A stretch of 53,646 bases of DNA, from the NCBI GenBank assembly GCA_009885285.1, contig VFKX01000093.1, forward strand, positions 1-53,646, given 5' to 3'. A program made the position numbers and the translations under genes. The notes below the pieces were generated by a model. It did no database searches. It had not been told where the DNA came from and saw nothing but the letters and a program-made list of their open reading frames with translations. The stretch comes from Candidatus Falkowiibacteriota bacterium (GTDB lineage: Bacteria; Patescibacteriota; Patescibacteriia; Patescibacteriales; UBA12465). The stretch's first letter is position 1. Every line of letters starts with the position of its first letter. Shown here one piece after another: positions 18,819-27,956 of the stretch.

Positions 18819-19187
18819 ATGAAAGAGAATGACAATGAACAATTGGGTGACAATGAAGTTGAGGAGTCCGAGCTTGAGAGCCGAACTAAATACCAGAGTT
18901 ATGGAGCAAAACTGTTCGAATTAACTCAGCAAGCTTATTCGGGCCTAAAGCTGGTGAGAAGCTATAAAAAAAGAGATAAGGTTTTTAGAATAACCCTTAT
19001 ATCTTTATTGACAATCGCTATATTGCTTATCAGTGTCGATAAGTTGCTCACCGATTTAGGTCTGTGGGCTTATCGCTGGCCCGTCATTCTGATGCTTAGT
19101 ATTCAAGCCATTAGGTTTGTCGATCTGGTAATTTTGAACCGGAGCTTAGATAATTTGCATAGTAGTCCTCGGAAGCCTGTAAAATAG
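18819..19187 (+). CDS. small two-helix membrane protein
   Basis: This 122-residue protein has an acidic N-terminus (about residues 1-22), a linker with aromatic residues, two membrane helices at about 53-70 (ITLISLLTIAILLISV) and 78-100, and a short tail. The acidic start is opposite in charge to its neighbour's basic start. No family is recognised. It is the last gene of the run and is followed by a terminator shared with uppP. Confidence 0.62.
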   Translation: MKENDNEQLGDNEVEESELESRTKYQSYGAKLFELTQQAYSGLKLVRSYKKRDKVFRITLISLLTIAILLISVDKLLTDLGLWAYRWPVILMLSIQAIRFVDLVILNRSLDNLHSSPRKPVK

Positions 19188-19237
19188 CTCGTAATAATCC
19201 CTAGTCAATGGAGTTTGTGGGAATTAATTTATTGTTT

Positions 19238-19266
19238 AGCCGTTATTTAAATAGCGGCTTTTTTAT
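19238..19266. terminator. terminator between the small-membrane operon and uppP
   Basis: AGCCGTTA (19238-19245) pairs with TAGCGGCT (19252-19259), including one G-U, and T7 follows on the plus strand. The uppP stop codon lies at its far edge, so the hairpin may serve both directions. Confidence 0.8.
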
Positions 19267-20072
19267 TTCCAGAAAAGCCAGACAGTAACAATAATACCCA
19301 GAACTATTCGGTACCAGCCGAAGGCACTGAAGTTATTTTTTTGGATGAATTTTAAGAAGAATTTTATACCCAGAATCGCGGTTATAAACGCGGTGATAAA
19401 ACCGATAGCCCAGATAAATATTTCCTGGCCAGTTAGGCTCATTAATAAATCGCGGCTTTTGAGCAAGTCGAGAGCGGTGGCGGCGGCCATAGTTGGAATA
19501 GCTAGCAGGAAGGAGAACTCGACAATATTTTGTCGGCTGATACCCAGACTGAGGCCACCAAGAATGGTGGCGGCTGAACGCGATACGCCCGGAACCATGG
19601 CTAGCGACTGGCAAGCCCCAATGGCTACGGCTTGCTGGTAAGTGATAGCTTTTAGTTCTATGTTGACTGGTGCAGTGGCCTTATCAATTTCTGATAATTT
19701 TTTGGCATGATATCTCTCCAGGAGAATGATAGCGATGCCGCCTAGGAAGAGGGCGCCGGCAATCAGGGGTAAGTCTTCCATCAGATAAGTCTTAACTAGT
19801 TTATACAGCCCTAGGCCGATAATGGAGGTGGTGGCAAAGGCTGCGCCAATCTTAAAGATCAGATTCCAGGAACTCCAGATTTTTTTCCAAAAGAGGATTA
19901 ATACGGCTAGAATGGCGCCGAGCTGGATGGAAATAGTAAAAGTCTTTAAAAAGTCAGTGGCGGGAATTTTTAGCCAGGCGCTCGCGATGATTAAATGAGC
20001 GGTTGAGGAGACGGGAATAAACTCGGTCAACCCTTCGATAATACCCAAAATCAGGCTGTGGAAAATAGTCAT
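19263..20072 (-). CDS. uppP: undecaprenyl-diphosphatase UppP (BacA)
   Basis: UppP removes a phosphate from undecaprenyl pyrophosphate at the membrane and so recycles the lipid carrier for peptidoglycan and surface glycans. The 269-residue polytopic protein has both family motifs: EGLTEFIPVSSTAHL near residues 13-27 and PGVSRSAATILGG near 160-172. A -10 box (TATAAT on the minus strand, 20082-20087) ends 9 nt before the ATG, so the transcript is probably leaderless. The -35 box is weak. Cell-wall genes mltG, murA and the PBP gene are elsewhere in the window. Confidence 0.96.
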   Translation of the reverse strand: MTIFHSLILGIIEGLTEFIPVSSTAHLIIASAWLKIPATDFLKTFTISIQLGAILAVLILFWKKIWSSWNLIFKIGAAFATTSIIGLGLYKLVKTYLMEDLPLIAGALFLGGIAIILLERYHAKKLSEIDKATAPVNIELKAITYQQAVAIGACQSLAMVPGVSRSAATILGGLSLGISRQNIVEFSFLLAIPTMAAATALDLLKSRDLLMSLTGQEIFIWAIGFITAFITAILGIKFFLKFIQKNNFSAFGWYRIVLGIIVTVWLFWK

Positions 20073-20216
20073 AATGTAATTATTATATCTCTATTTTACT
20101 ATATTATTTTAACTGGCGATAGCTTGACATGGATAAGATAAATTGTCATCTTAAATCATTTTTATTTTGCTTGCTTTTTTGCTATAATAAGCTTATCTAA
20201 TTCGTATTCTTTCTTT
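20073..20216. other. divergent promoter region between uppP and the cytidylyltransferase
   Basis: This gap holds the minus-strand -10 box for uppP (20082-20087) and a plus-strand TATAAT at 20183-20188, about 28 bp before the next gene. The plus-strand -35 region is T-rich and weak. No other structure is seen. Confidence 0.5.
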
Positions 20217-20711
20217 ATGAAAAAAACTCCTAAAATTGATAAGCAAGATATTAGAAAGTCGGTTGTTGTGGCTGTTTCCGGGTATTTTAATCCGCTTCAT
20301 GTCGGCCATTTGGAAATGATCCAGAAGGCTAAAAAACTGGGCGATGAGCTGGTCGTGATTATTAATAACGATATTCAGGTCGCCTTGAAGGGCAGCGTTC
20401 CGTTTATGCCTTTAGCTGATCGTATTAAGATTGTTAAAGCCTTGCGCGATGTTGATCGAGTTTTTGTTTCTATCGATAAGGATAAGACTGTGTGTAAGTC
20501 ATTAATTAAAGTTCGTCCGAATATCTTTGCTAATGGTGGCGATCGCCACAGCATCGGCGATGTCCCGGAATATCCGCTTTGCCAGAAATATGACATTAAA
20601 ATGGTTGACGGCTTGGGTAGAAAAATCAGAGCCAGCTCACAATTAATTGCTAATGCGGCCGCCCTGAAAGAACAGCAGGCAAAAATTGAAAAAAAACGAA
20701 ATAAGGTTTAA
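20217..20711 (+). CDS. cytidylyltransferase-like nucleotidyltransferase
   Basis: This 164-residue protein belongs to the nucleotidyltransferase group of TagD, RfaE-C and similar enzymes, which activate a phosphorylated alcohol or sugar with CTP or ATP. The N-terminal motif GYFNPLHVGHLEMI (about residues 22-35) contains the HxGH nucleotide-binding signature. NGGDRH near 102 and a basic C-terminal helix follow. The second signature usually read as ISSTxI appears as RASSQLI. The substrate cannot be told. It is two bases before mltG and probably cotranscribed. Confidence 0.8.
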   Translation: MKKTPKIDKQDIRKSVVVAVSGYFNPLHVGHLEMIQKAKKLGDELVVIINNDIQVALKGSVPFMPLADRIKIVKALRDVDRVFVSIDKDKTVCKSLIKVRPNIFANGGDRHSIGDVPEYPLCQKYDIKMVDGLGRKIRASSQLIANAAALKEQQAKIEKKRNKV

Positions 20712-20713
20712 TT

Positions 20714-21661
20714 ATGAAGAAATTAGTCAAATACTTTTCCATCGCGGCCGCCATATTCTTTGCCACTTCGCTGGTTATTGCTTTGTTTTATATCCGGTTT
20801 GTCTATCAGGCTCTGGTCTCTAATAATGAAGGCAAATTGCCGCCAGCTATCGTTCGTCTGATTGAAAAATTTTCTAAAACTAAACCAGCTCCAGCTCCCC
20901 AATTGCGCGCTGAGGAAACTATCCGTGTCCTAGAGGGCTGGACCACTAGGGATATCGGGCAATATTTTGCGGCTGAAGGAAAATGGACGGAAAAAGAATT
21001 TCTGGATGAGTCCGGCTGGCCAATGATTGATTACCGCAACAATAAAAAAAAGCCGGAGCTCCGCGACTGGTCAAACGATTTTCCATTTCTACAGGACAAG
21101 CCTGAATATTACGGCCTGGAAGGATATCTGTATCCGGATACTTATCGGATTTATGCCAGCTCAACCATTTCAGAGGTGATTGAAAAAATGCTGGGTAATT
21201 TTGACTCGAAGCTGGATGACAAAATGCGAGCAGATATTAAGAAACAGGGGAAGAGTATCTATGAAATAGTGACGATGGCTTCAATCATTGAGAAGGAAGC
21301 GCCGTTAAACTACGCGACTGGAGATAATCGCGAAGCACGTATTATTTCCGGTATTTTTTGGAACCGTCTGGAAATCGGCCAAGGACTGCAATCTGATGCC
21401 ACTTTAACGTATATCTTTGGCGATAATAATCCGGCTCATTCCGGCAAGGATTTAGAGATTGACTCTCCTTACAACACTTATAAATACCGCGGCCTGCCGC
21501 CAGGACCGATTGCTAATCCAGGTATCCTAGCCATCCAAGCGGCCATTTATCCGATTGCGACGGACTATTATTATTTTTTAACTTCCCCTGGCGATAATAA
21601 TGTTTACTATGCCCGTAGCTACGATGAGCATTTGAAAAATAAGTATAAATATTTAAAATAA
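20714..21661 (+). CDS. mltG: endolytic murein transglycosylase MltG
   Basis: MltG cuts nascent glycan strands and sets their length. The 315-residue product has one N-terminal membrane helix (about 7-28) and a periplasmic-side region with a LysM-like segment (TIRVLEGWTTRDIGQYF). The catalytic YceG-like domain includes LEGYLYPDTY, the catalytic glutamate in MASIIEKEA, GLQSDATLTYIFG, and the ending SPYNTYKYRGLPPGPIANPG. It lies between the cytidylyltransferase and the DUF3160 gene. Confidence 0.95.
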   Translation: MKKLVKYFSIAAAIFFATSLVIALFYIRFVYQALVSNNEGKLPPAIVRLIEKFSKTKPAPAPQLRAEETIRVLEGWTTRDIGQYFAAEGKWTEKEFLDESGWPMIDYRNNKKKPELRDWSNDFPFLQDKPEYYGLEGYLYPDTYRIYASSTISEVIEKMLGNFDSKLDDKMRADIKKQGKSIYEIVTMASIIEKEAPLNYATGDNREARIISGIFWNRLEIGQGLQSDATLTYIFGDNNPAHSGKDLEIDSPYNTYKYRGLPPGPIANPGILAIQAAIYPIATDYYYFLTSPGDNNVYYARSYDEHLKNKYKYLK

Positions 21662-21665
21662 GCTT

Positions 21666-24041
21666 ATGTTCTCCGAACCATCAACCATTCTTTCGTCAGA
21701 GCTCGGTTCTCCGGCTCCGGTTGCTTCATCGGGAATACCGGATGCACCGTCGGAATCGCCAATTAAGAAGATTGTCGTGATTATCGGCGTGATTATCTTG
21801 GTCGTGGCCTTAGTGACGGGTATAATCTGGGCCGTTAAGAAGCTGATGGCTCCAAAAACGGAAACACCAGCGGTAATTGATACCGCTACGACGACTATCG
21901 GTCAGGTTCCGACCACTTTACCAAATTTAAATGGATCTGATAACGCTAGTTCAACTCAAGAGACAGCCTCTTCTTCTCTTCTGGCTATTGAATACTTATC
22001 CTTCGCTGACTTTTATAAAGCGCCGGATAATGCCATTGTGCCGAAGCTGAATGATTATCAACTGCCGCTTAATATTAAGATGGATGTGATGAATTATTAT
22101 GACGTCTCACGGAAATTAAGCTTAGATAATGTTCTTGATAAAATAAATAATAATGGCTTTGCCACGATTGATAATCCCTGGGCAAAACAAGCGACGGATT
22201 TTTATGCTGTCTATGCTAGTCTAGATGATAAGCAATTACCTCTCATGATTACCTCAGACTTCATGATTTACTATTATCAGAATATCATGAAGAAGACTTT
22301 TAAAGACGTGGAGGAAAATGTTTTCTACGATAATCTCTGGGATATTAATAAGGAGTTGTATGACACTGCCAAAAACCGCTATGAAACCCGCCTAGCCGCC
22401 ATCGGCAATGTTAATGATTCAATTTTGGAAGGGGAGCGTTTGGAGATGGCCTATTTTGCCGTGGCTCTCGAGTTGATGAAGCCGGCACCGAATCAGATGC
22501 CGGGGGTCCAAACAAATTCTAGTACTGGAGTATTCAGCGTGACCGATGTTGATCGTTTTTATTTCGTCACCCCGCCTTACCTCAAGGAAGATGTACTGGC
22601 CGAAGTCAATCTTATCCGCGAAGCGAAGCTGGCGGTTAAGTCTCCGGTCATGCTTTATAGCCGTGATTATAAAGGCTTCCAGGTGCCGTTTGACTATCGC
22701 ACCAATGCCAAACTTAATAATTTTTATTTGACGACTGCTTGGCTTAATTCTGTTTTTCCTTTGAATTATCGGAGCAAAGATTGTCAGACTTGTTTGATTG
22801 ATGTCGCTGATTGGCGAAATAATATGATTGCCGCCACTTTCATGGCTCAAGATTTTTCTAAGCTGCCGGGCCTGAAGAATAAATGGGCCCGCATATACAA
22901 AGTGATGTCCTTCTTTAAGGGTCTGCGCGACGATTTAAATTATGTGCAGTACCGCGATGCCATGATTGCTCTTTTCGGCAATGATTATGTGATTGAAGAT
23001 ATCTTTGCCGACAGCAATAAAGAGGCGGCGGCGAATCTTGAAAAATTACGATCAAAGGTAGCAGCAAATAAATTTTCGGAAATTTCTGGAGGTTTAAGTA
23101 AGTCAGACCCAACCCTGAAACCGCAATTAGGCTTTAAGCTGCTGGCAGAAAATTATTGGCCGAATAATTATATTTTCAGTAAATTAACTTATCCGAGCGT
23201 GGGCCTCTTCCAGGGCACAAGTACTAAAATTACCAATATTACAGCCTGCCGGACTAATACCGGTCAGATTCGCTGTAATGGCGTGGCCCTGGACATTGTC
23301 AGTCTGATTTATCCTGTTCCGACGAGCAACTATTTGGCGGAAAATATAAATTATAATGGCTATAGTAAAGCGCTGACTGGTTTGCAGGGGGAATTACAAC
23401 CTAGTATCTGGCACTCAAATAATTACTGGGCTAATTTAAGTCTGGTTAAATCAATGCTGACTATCAACAGTAGTAATCTGCCACTGTTTGCCCGGTCCGC
23501 TGCCTGGCAGGACAAATCTTTAATTACCGCCGCCGGAGCCTGGATAAATCTACAATTACCGCCTGATAAATTTTCGGTCGCTCCGACTGTTAAGAGTGCC
23601 GGTTTTGAAAATGCCGTCCACTGGAATGAAAATTCTTATGTCGAACCGAACTTGAATCTGGTAAATGAGTTGATAGCTAATGCTGCTATGATGACCGAGA
23701 TGTTCTCGGCCTTACAGTTAGAAACTGAAGTACGTTTTGCTTTGCAAGACTTACGCAATTTCTCTACCACTATGGAGGCGATGAAAGCGATTGTACTTAA
23801 GGAGTTGAACGGGGAAGAATTGAATTCAGCTGATAATGAAGCGATTGCTGCTTTCACTAAGCAATTTAAAACCGAAGCCGCCACCGCCTCAGAAAAGCAA
23901 TTGAGCATTAAATTACCGAATCAAAAAAATCCCCTGAAAGAGGATTTGAGCCGCTTGAAATTATTATTGATTGTCCATCAAGAAGGGGCTAATAAGATAT
24001 TTTCAGTGGGTCCCGTCTGGGATTATCAAGAGAGCCGCTAG
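21666..24041 (+). CDS. DUF3160 family membrane-anchored protein
   Basis: This is a large 791-residue protein. An N-terminal Pro/Ser-rich cytoplasmic part is followed by one membrane helix (about residues 34-56, IVVIIGVIILVVALVTGIIW) and a Thr/Ser-rich linker. The long extracytoplasmic region resembles DUF3160 (LPLMITSDFMIYYYQNIMK, then NLWDINKELY). DUF3160 is found in several bacterial and archaeal groups and has no established function. It starts 4 nt after mltG, so a cell-envelope role is suggested by context. Two Cys pairs (CQTC near residue 371, and CRTNTGQIRC) could form disulfides. Confidence 0.7.
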   Translation: MFSEPSTILSSELGSPAPVASSGIPDAPSESPIKKIVVIIGVIILVVALVTGIIWAVKKLMAPKTETPAVIDTATTTIGQVPTTLPNLNGSDNASSTQETASSSLLAIEYLSFADFYKAPDNAIVPKLNDYQLPLNIKMDVMNYYDVSRKLSLDNVLDKINNNGFATIDNPWAKQATDFYAVYASLDDKQLPLMITSDFMIYYYQNIMKKTFKDVEENVFYDNLWDINKELYDTAKNRYETRLAAIGNVNDSILEGERLEMAYFAVALELMKPAPNQMPGVQTNSSTGVFSVTDVDRFYFVTPPYLKEDVLAEVNLIREAKLAVKSPVMLYSRDYKGFQVPFDYRTNAKLNNFYLTTAWLNSVFPLNYRSKDCQTCLIDVADWRNNMIAATFMAQDFSKLPGLKNKWARIYKVMSFFKGLRDDLNYVQYRDAMIALFGNDYVIEDIFADSNKEAAANLEKLRSKVAANKFSEISGGLSKSDPTLKPQLGFKLLAENYWPNNYIFSKLTYPSVGLFQGTSTKITNITACRTNTGQIRCNGVALDIVSLIYPVPTSNYLAENINYNGYSKALTGLQGELQPSIWHSNNYWANLSLVKSMLTINSSNLPLFARSAAWQDKSLITAAGAWINLQLPPDKFSVAPTVKSAGFENAVHWNENSYVEPNLNLVNELIANAAMMTEMFSALQLETEVRFALQDLRNFSTTMEAMKAIVLKELNGEELNSADNEAIAAFTKQFKTEAATASEKQLSIKLPNQKNPLKEDLSRLKLLLIVHQEGANKIFSVGPVWDYQESR

Positions 24042-24060
24042 CCATAACATTGGATATTTA

Positions 24061-24093
24061 AAAAGAGCCAGAATTTTCATGCCTGGCTCTTTT
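24061..24093. terminator. bidirectional terminator
   Basis: AAAAGAGCCAG (24061-24071) pairs with CTGGCTCTTTT (24083-24093). A/T-runs on both sides allow use from either strand, between convergent genes. Confidence 0.88.
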
Positions 24094-24103
24094 CTGTTTT
24101 GCG

Positions 24104-26077
24104 CTAGCGTTCGTATTTGAAGACAAAGACTTCATTGTTTATCGTCCACCATTTATCTGCTTCTAGCTTGGCTTCATTGATAATCCGGCCGCTCTGATAC
24201 CAGTACTTATTGATTACTAAATAGCCTGCATTAACCCCGGTCAGGTCCATCGCTTCGTTTATACGTGACTTGTTTGGGCTTTTGTAAACCATATCCAGAT
24301 AATAGGCGTAGAGCGGACTGCCGGTGGGGATCGGATAGAAATACAGTTCGCCGGCCTTGGTCTGGTAATAATGATTGAAACCGAAAGTTGCCAGAGCGCC
24401 AGCGCTGACTTGCTGATTAGCTAAAACTATATACGGTTCGCGCGCTTCATTTTCGATCGACGATACTGCTGCTAAATCATTGGCACTGGTGCTATAGCCG
24501 CGGCTATTATAATACTGATCAATTCGCGGATAGGAAATGTATAGGGCGGCGCACAGGAAGCTCGTCCCGAAGGCCAGCCAGATGATAATAGTTATAGTCT
24601 TTCTTTTTAAAATTTGGCCGATTAAATCATTTAAGGAAATAATTATTAGCGGTAAGAGGAAAATGATAATAGCAACTTGCAGGCGCTCGGCAAAACCGGA
24701 TTGCTCGTAATAGATAATATTGTTAAAAATAATCTGACTGCTTAAGAAATAGGCTACCAAGAGGGCGGAGCTGAGGGAAATCAGAATGGGTCTGATGGCC
24801 AGTAGGCTACTGTTCGCTTTTAGCTTACGCGCGCTCAAGTATATGGACAGAACAATAATTATGATTATTAAGAAATGGTAATTATAAGCTATCAGGTAAA
24901 TGAAATTCAGGACCAGGCTTTCTTGTCCGGAGCTATTGGGATGGCCGAAGATATTTAAGAATGAGACTAATAATACTTTAAACCCTCCGACATTCTTCAA
25001 GTTTGAGCCGGAGCTCAAGAAGAGCGCTAGAGGAATGGCGATAGCAGTGAATAGCCAGATAAGCGCGGCGATACATTTTCTGACTACAGGTTTAATACCG
25101 TCTTTATAGTTGTTAAGGGTAAGAGCAGCTGTTAAAGCTAGGGCTGGTAAGCCGGCTAAGGGATGGATGGCGGCGGAGGCCAGGGATAGGACGGCTACAC
25201 GTTTATAGTTGTCACTGGCAGCGGCTGATAAGACGGCCAGGACTAAAAAGAGGTAGCTGAGATTCTGGGGAGTGGTGGCAATAAACGGTGAGAATGTTAG
25301 GGTTAGTAAAAAGAGGATTGATAAGAAGATTGCTGGTGTATTCCCGAGTCGTTTATTTGAGAAGTTGAATATGGCTGCTGGAAGAAATATTGCGGCAAGA
25401 GCCGGTACTAAAAATATATTAATGGCATGAATACCAAGGCCGAAAACTCTATGAAGAATGGTGATTAAGCCATATTCGCCGAGATAATATGGAGTCTTAG
25501 GGAGAATATATCCCTGGACGGAAATTATTTCCAGAGCAGCTTGATGGATAAAAGGATCAAAGCCATAACCGATCTTATAAATAATGGCGGCTACGCTGAA
25601 GGAGAGAAAATAGAAGATAGAAACTAAAAATAACTTGAGGCGACGAGAGACAGGCGGTCTGGCGAGAGTAAGACATAATGATACGGCGCTTAGTCCGTAT
25701 GCCCAGAAGAAGCGGGGGTTAACTGTTTGCCAAGGGGATATTAAGGCTCGGTCACTAACTCCGGCCAGTAGATATTTACCAGCCAAAAATACTGACGATA
25801 GGAAAATAATTATTAAGGCATGGCTGAGAATCGCTGTTTTGGCTTGAGGGATTAATTTCGCCTCGTCCTGATCAGTGTTAATGAAGAATCTTTTAGTTGC
25901 CCAGAAGCTGACTCCAGTTAAGACTAGGGTTAAGATTATTCCTATGGCGTTAAGGGCGTATAGGTAATAGATAATGGCGCTCCAGATGATAACTAATGAG
26001 CATAAAAGCAGGGCATGATCCAGCCCAAAACTCTTAATGGGCAGATATTTTTCCAGTATTTTCAGGTATTTTGACAT
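24104..26077 (-). CDS. large polytopic membrane protein, possible glycosyltransferase
   Basis: This 657-residue protein has about 14 hydrophobic helices and a C-terminal soluble part of about 130 residues rich in Tyr (YYQTKAGELYFYPI). The layout resembles GT-C fold enzymes and the YfhO/DUF6541 type of membrane proteins, but no catalytic signature is certain. The frame is open to an ATG at 26128. ATG 26077 (MSKYLKILEKYLP) is preferred because a minus-strand TATCAT at 26086-26091 ends 8 nt before it, with TTGCCC 18 bp upstream. It is divergent from another large membrane protein gene. Confidence 0.6.
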   Translation of the reverse strand: MSKYLKILEKYLPIKSFGLDHALLLCSLVIIWSAIIYYLYALNAIGIILTLVLTGVSFWATKRFFINTDQDEAKLIPQAKTAILSHALIIIFLSSVFLAGKYLLAGVSDRALISPWQTVNPRFFWAYGLSAVSLCLTLARPPVSRRLKLFLVSIFYFLSFSVAAIIYKIGYGFDPFIHQAALEIISVQGYILPKTPYYLGEYGLITILHRVFGLGIHAINIFLVPALAAIFLPAAIFNFSNKRLGNTPAIFLSILFLLTLTFSPFIATTPQNLSYLFLVLAVLSAAASDNYKRVAVLSLASAAIHPLAGLPALALTAALTLNNYKDGIKPVVRKCIAALIWLFTAIAIPLALFLSSGSNLKNVGGFKVLLVSFLNIFGHPNSSGQESLVLNFIYLIAYNYHFLIIIIIVLSIYLSARKLKANSSLLAIRPILISLSSALLVAYFLSSQIIFNNIIYYEQSGFAERLQVAIIIFLLPLIIISLNDLIGQILKRKTITIIIWLAFGTSFLCAALYISYPRIDQYYNSRGYSTSANDLAAVSSIENEAREPYIVLANQQVSAGALATFGFNHYYQTKAGELYFYPIPTGSPLYAYYLDMVYKSPNKSRINEAMDLTGVNAGYLVINKYWYQSGRIINEAKLEADKWWTINNEVFVFKYER

Positions 26078-26085
26078 ATACGTTA

Positions 26086-26115
26086 ATGATAGCAAATTCT
26101 TGCTAAAATGGGCAA
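26086..26115 (-). promoter_or_regulatory. promoter of the 657-residue membrane protein
   Basis: Read on the minus strand, TTGCCC (26110-26115) and TATCAT (26086-26091) are 18 bp apart. The -10 box ends 8 nt before the ATG at 26077, the same geometry as for hrcA, which implies a leaderless mRNA. Confidence 0.5.
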
Positions 26116-26164
26116 TTTCGGATAACATTAAGGCAGATTCAGTCTGAATTACTTCAATAATTAC

Positions 26165-27955
26165 ATGTTTTTCAAAAAATATCTTAATCTAATCATCGTG
26201 ACCTTTTTAGCGTTAGGCTTCTTTGCGGCTACCGCTAGTTTTAATTATTTTAGTCAAGAAAATGATTATGTAAAATGGACCTCGCCTGATGAAACGGCTA
26301 ATTATTTCTTCACTAAGAATTTTGCCATGACCGGAGAGCTGGCTGTCATGGAAAAAGCTAACTTACTGGGTAATAACCTGGTCGTGCCGCGTAGCGTCAG
26401 GAGCGATCAGGGCTTCATAAAACCGGTCAGCTTCTTAGGCATTAGTTTGATTTATGGGACAATCGCTGCATTAACTGATATCTCAGTTATCCCGTATCTT
26501 ACTCCCTTTTTCGCCGCTCTAGGAATTATCGTTTTCTATCTTACCATCCGCCGAATATTTTCCGATCGGGTTGGTCTCTGGTCCGCCTTTATGTTAGCGG
26601 TCTTTCCAGCCTATACGTATTATACGGTCCGGAGTATGTTCCATAATGTTTTGTTTATTGTCATGCTGCTCTTCGGTTTATATTTTTTCTTATTGTCCCT
26701 CGCTGAACGAAGAGAAAAGATTTATTGTCGTTTTTTGACCTGGAAGTTGCCGGTCAGGACTTGGTTGGAATTTTTAGCGGCGGCTTTATCCGGTATTTTT
26801 ATCGGACTGACTGTCATCACTCGCACTTCGGAGATACTCTGGCTCTTGCCGTCGCTTTTAATTATTTGGGTATTTTATGCGCGGCGCTACGGACTGGTTA
26901 AGACTTTGATATTTATCGCCGGATTAGCCTTGCCGTTGCTTTGGGTGGCTTATTACAATCAGATTCTTTACGGCTCCTTCTGGTATGGCGGCTACAATGA
27001 AATGAATAAATCGCTGGAAGATATTGCCAAGTCTGGCGGAGCGATTCTGCAGTTCGGCTTAGGCATGGATAGTTTAGCTTATTATCGCGATTATTTTCTG
27101 ACTATCGCGAAAAATATTTTTTACTTTGGTTTTAATCCGGGATTATCTAAGTCCATGTTTATCAATTACGTGGTTAAGATGTTTCCGGTCCTATTTTATG
27201 CTGGTCTGGCCGGATTATTGTTCTTGATTGTTCAGAATTGTCGCCGCTTTAAGAAGAAGCACCTGGTCTATGTTTTGGTCTGGCTACTATTTAGTACTTT
27301 CTTGATTGTTTATTACGGCAGTTGGCGCTTTAATGATAATCCGGACGTTACCCGCTTCACTATCGGTAATTCCTATACCCGTTATTGGCTACCCTTCTAT
27401 CTCGGCTTGATGCCGCTCGCTTCCTTAGCCTTAATCCGCGTTTCGCGAGCGCTCCTACTGATGAGTTCGAAAACCGTTTCGCGGGTGCGCCGATGGGCAG
27501 CGACGGGATTGCAGGCTATGGCCACAGCAGTCTTCGCCGCAATTTCTATCCTTTTCGTTCTATTCGGCTCGGAAGAGGGCTTAATGTATCTTTATTATAA
27601 TAACCTGGCCGAGAGGGATAATACGCGCCTGATCTGGTCTTTAACTGAGCCGTCAGGCATCATTATTACGCGGTATTATGACAAGTTTTTTTGGCCGGAA
27701 CGCCGGATTATTATGGGCGCTTTGCCGGATGACGGGATTCTGCGGGCCGTCCAGCAGCTAGTTAATTATTACCCAGTGTATTATTATAATTTTTACTTGA
27801 AGCCGGTGGACGTCGATTATTTGAACAATAGTAAATTCACTCCATATTATTTAAGGATGAGTGAGGTTAAAAAAGTTAATCCGAAATTTGGCTTATATAA
27901 ATTAGAGCTGGCGACTAGCACTCCAGCTACCAGCACTTCTATGCTTAAGAAATAA
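26165..27955 (+). CDS. GT39/ArnT-like membrane glycosyltransferase
   Basis: This 596-residue protein has about 10-12 membrane helices. The first extracytoplasmic loop contains an acidic pair, SPDETANYF near residue 40, in the place where GT-C enzymes of the PMT/ArnT type carry their catalytic Asp/Glu. The long following loop and the helix pattern also fit. These enzymes transfer sugars from lipid carriers to proteins or lipids. The exact substrate is unknown. It begins a plus-strand unit with miaB (1 nt) and miaA (2 nt), which seems only a packing effect. Confidence 0.65.
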   Translation: MFFKKYLNLIIVTFLALGFFAATASFNYFSQENDYVKWTSPDETANYFFTKNFAMTGELAVMEKANLLGNNLVVPRSVRSDQGFIKPVSFLGISLIYGTIAALTDISVIPYLTPFFAALGIIVFYLTIRRIFSDRVGLWSAFMLAVFPAYTYYTVRSMFHNVLFIVMLLFGLYFFLLSLAERREKIYCRFLTWKLPVRTWLEFLAAALSGIFIGLTVITRTSEILWLLPSLLIIWVFYARRYGLVKTLIFIAGLALPLLWVAYYNQILYGSFWYGGYNEMNKSLEDIAKSGGAILQFGLGMDSLAYYRDYFLTIAKNIFYFGFNPGLSKSMFINYVVKMFPVLFYAGLAGLLFLIVQNCRRFKKKHLVYVLVWLLFSTFLIVYYGSWRFNDNPDVTRFTIGNSYTRYWLPFYLGLMPLASLALIRVSRALLLMSSKTVSRVRRWAATGLQAMATAVFAAISILFVLFGSEEGLMYLYYNNLAERDNTRLIWSLTEPSGIIITRYYDKFFWPERRIIMGALPDDGILRAVQQLVNYYPVYYYNFYLKPVDVDYLNNSKFTPYYLRMSEVKKVNPKFGLYKLELATSTPATSTSMLKK

Positions 27956-27956
27956 T

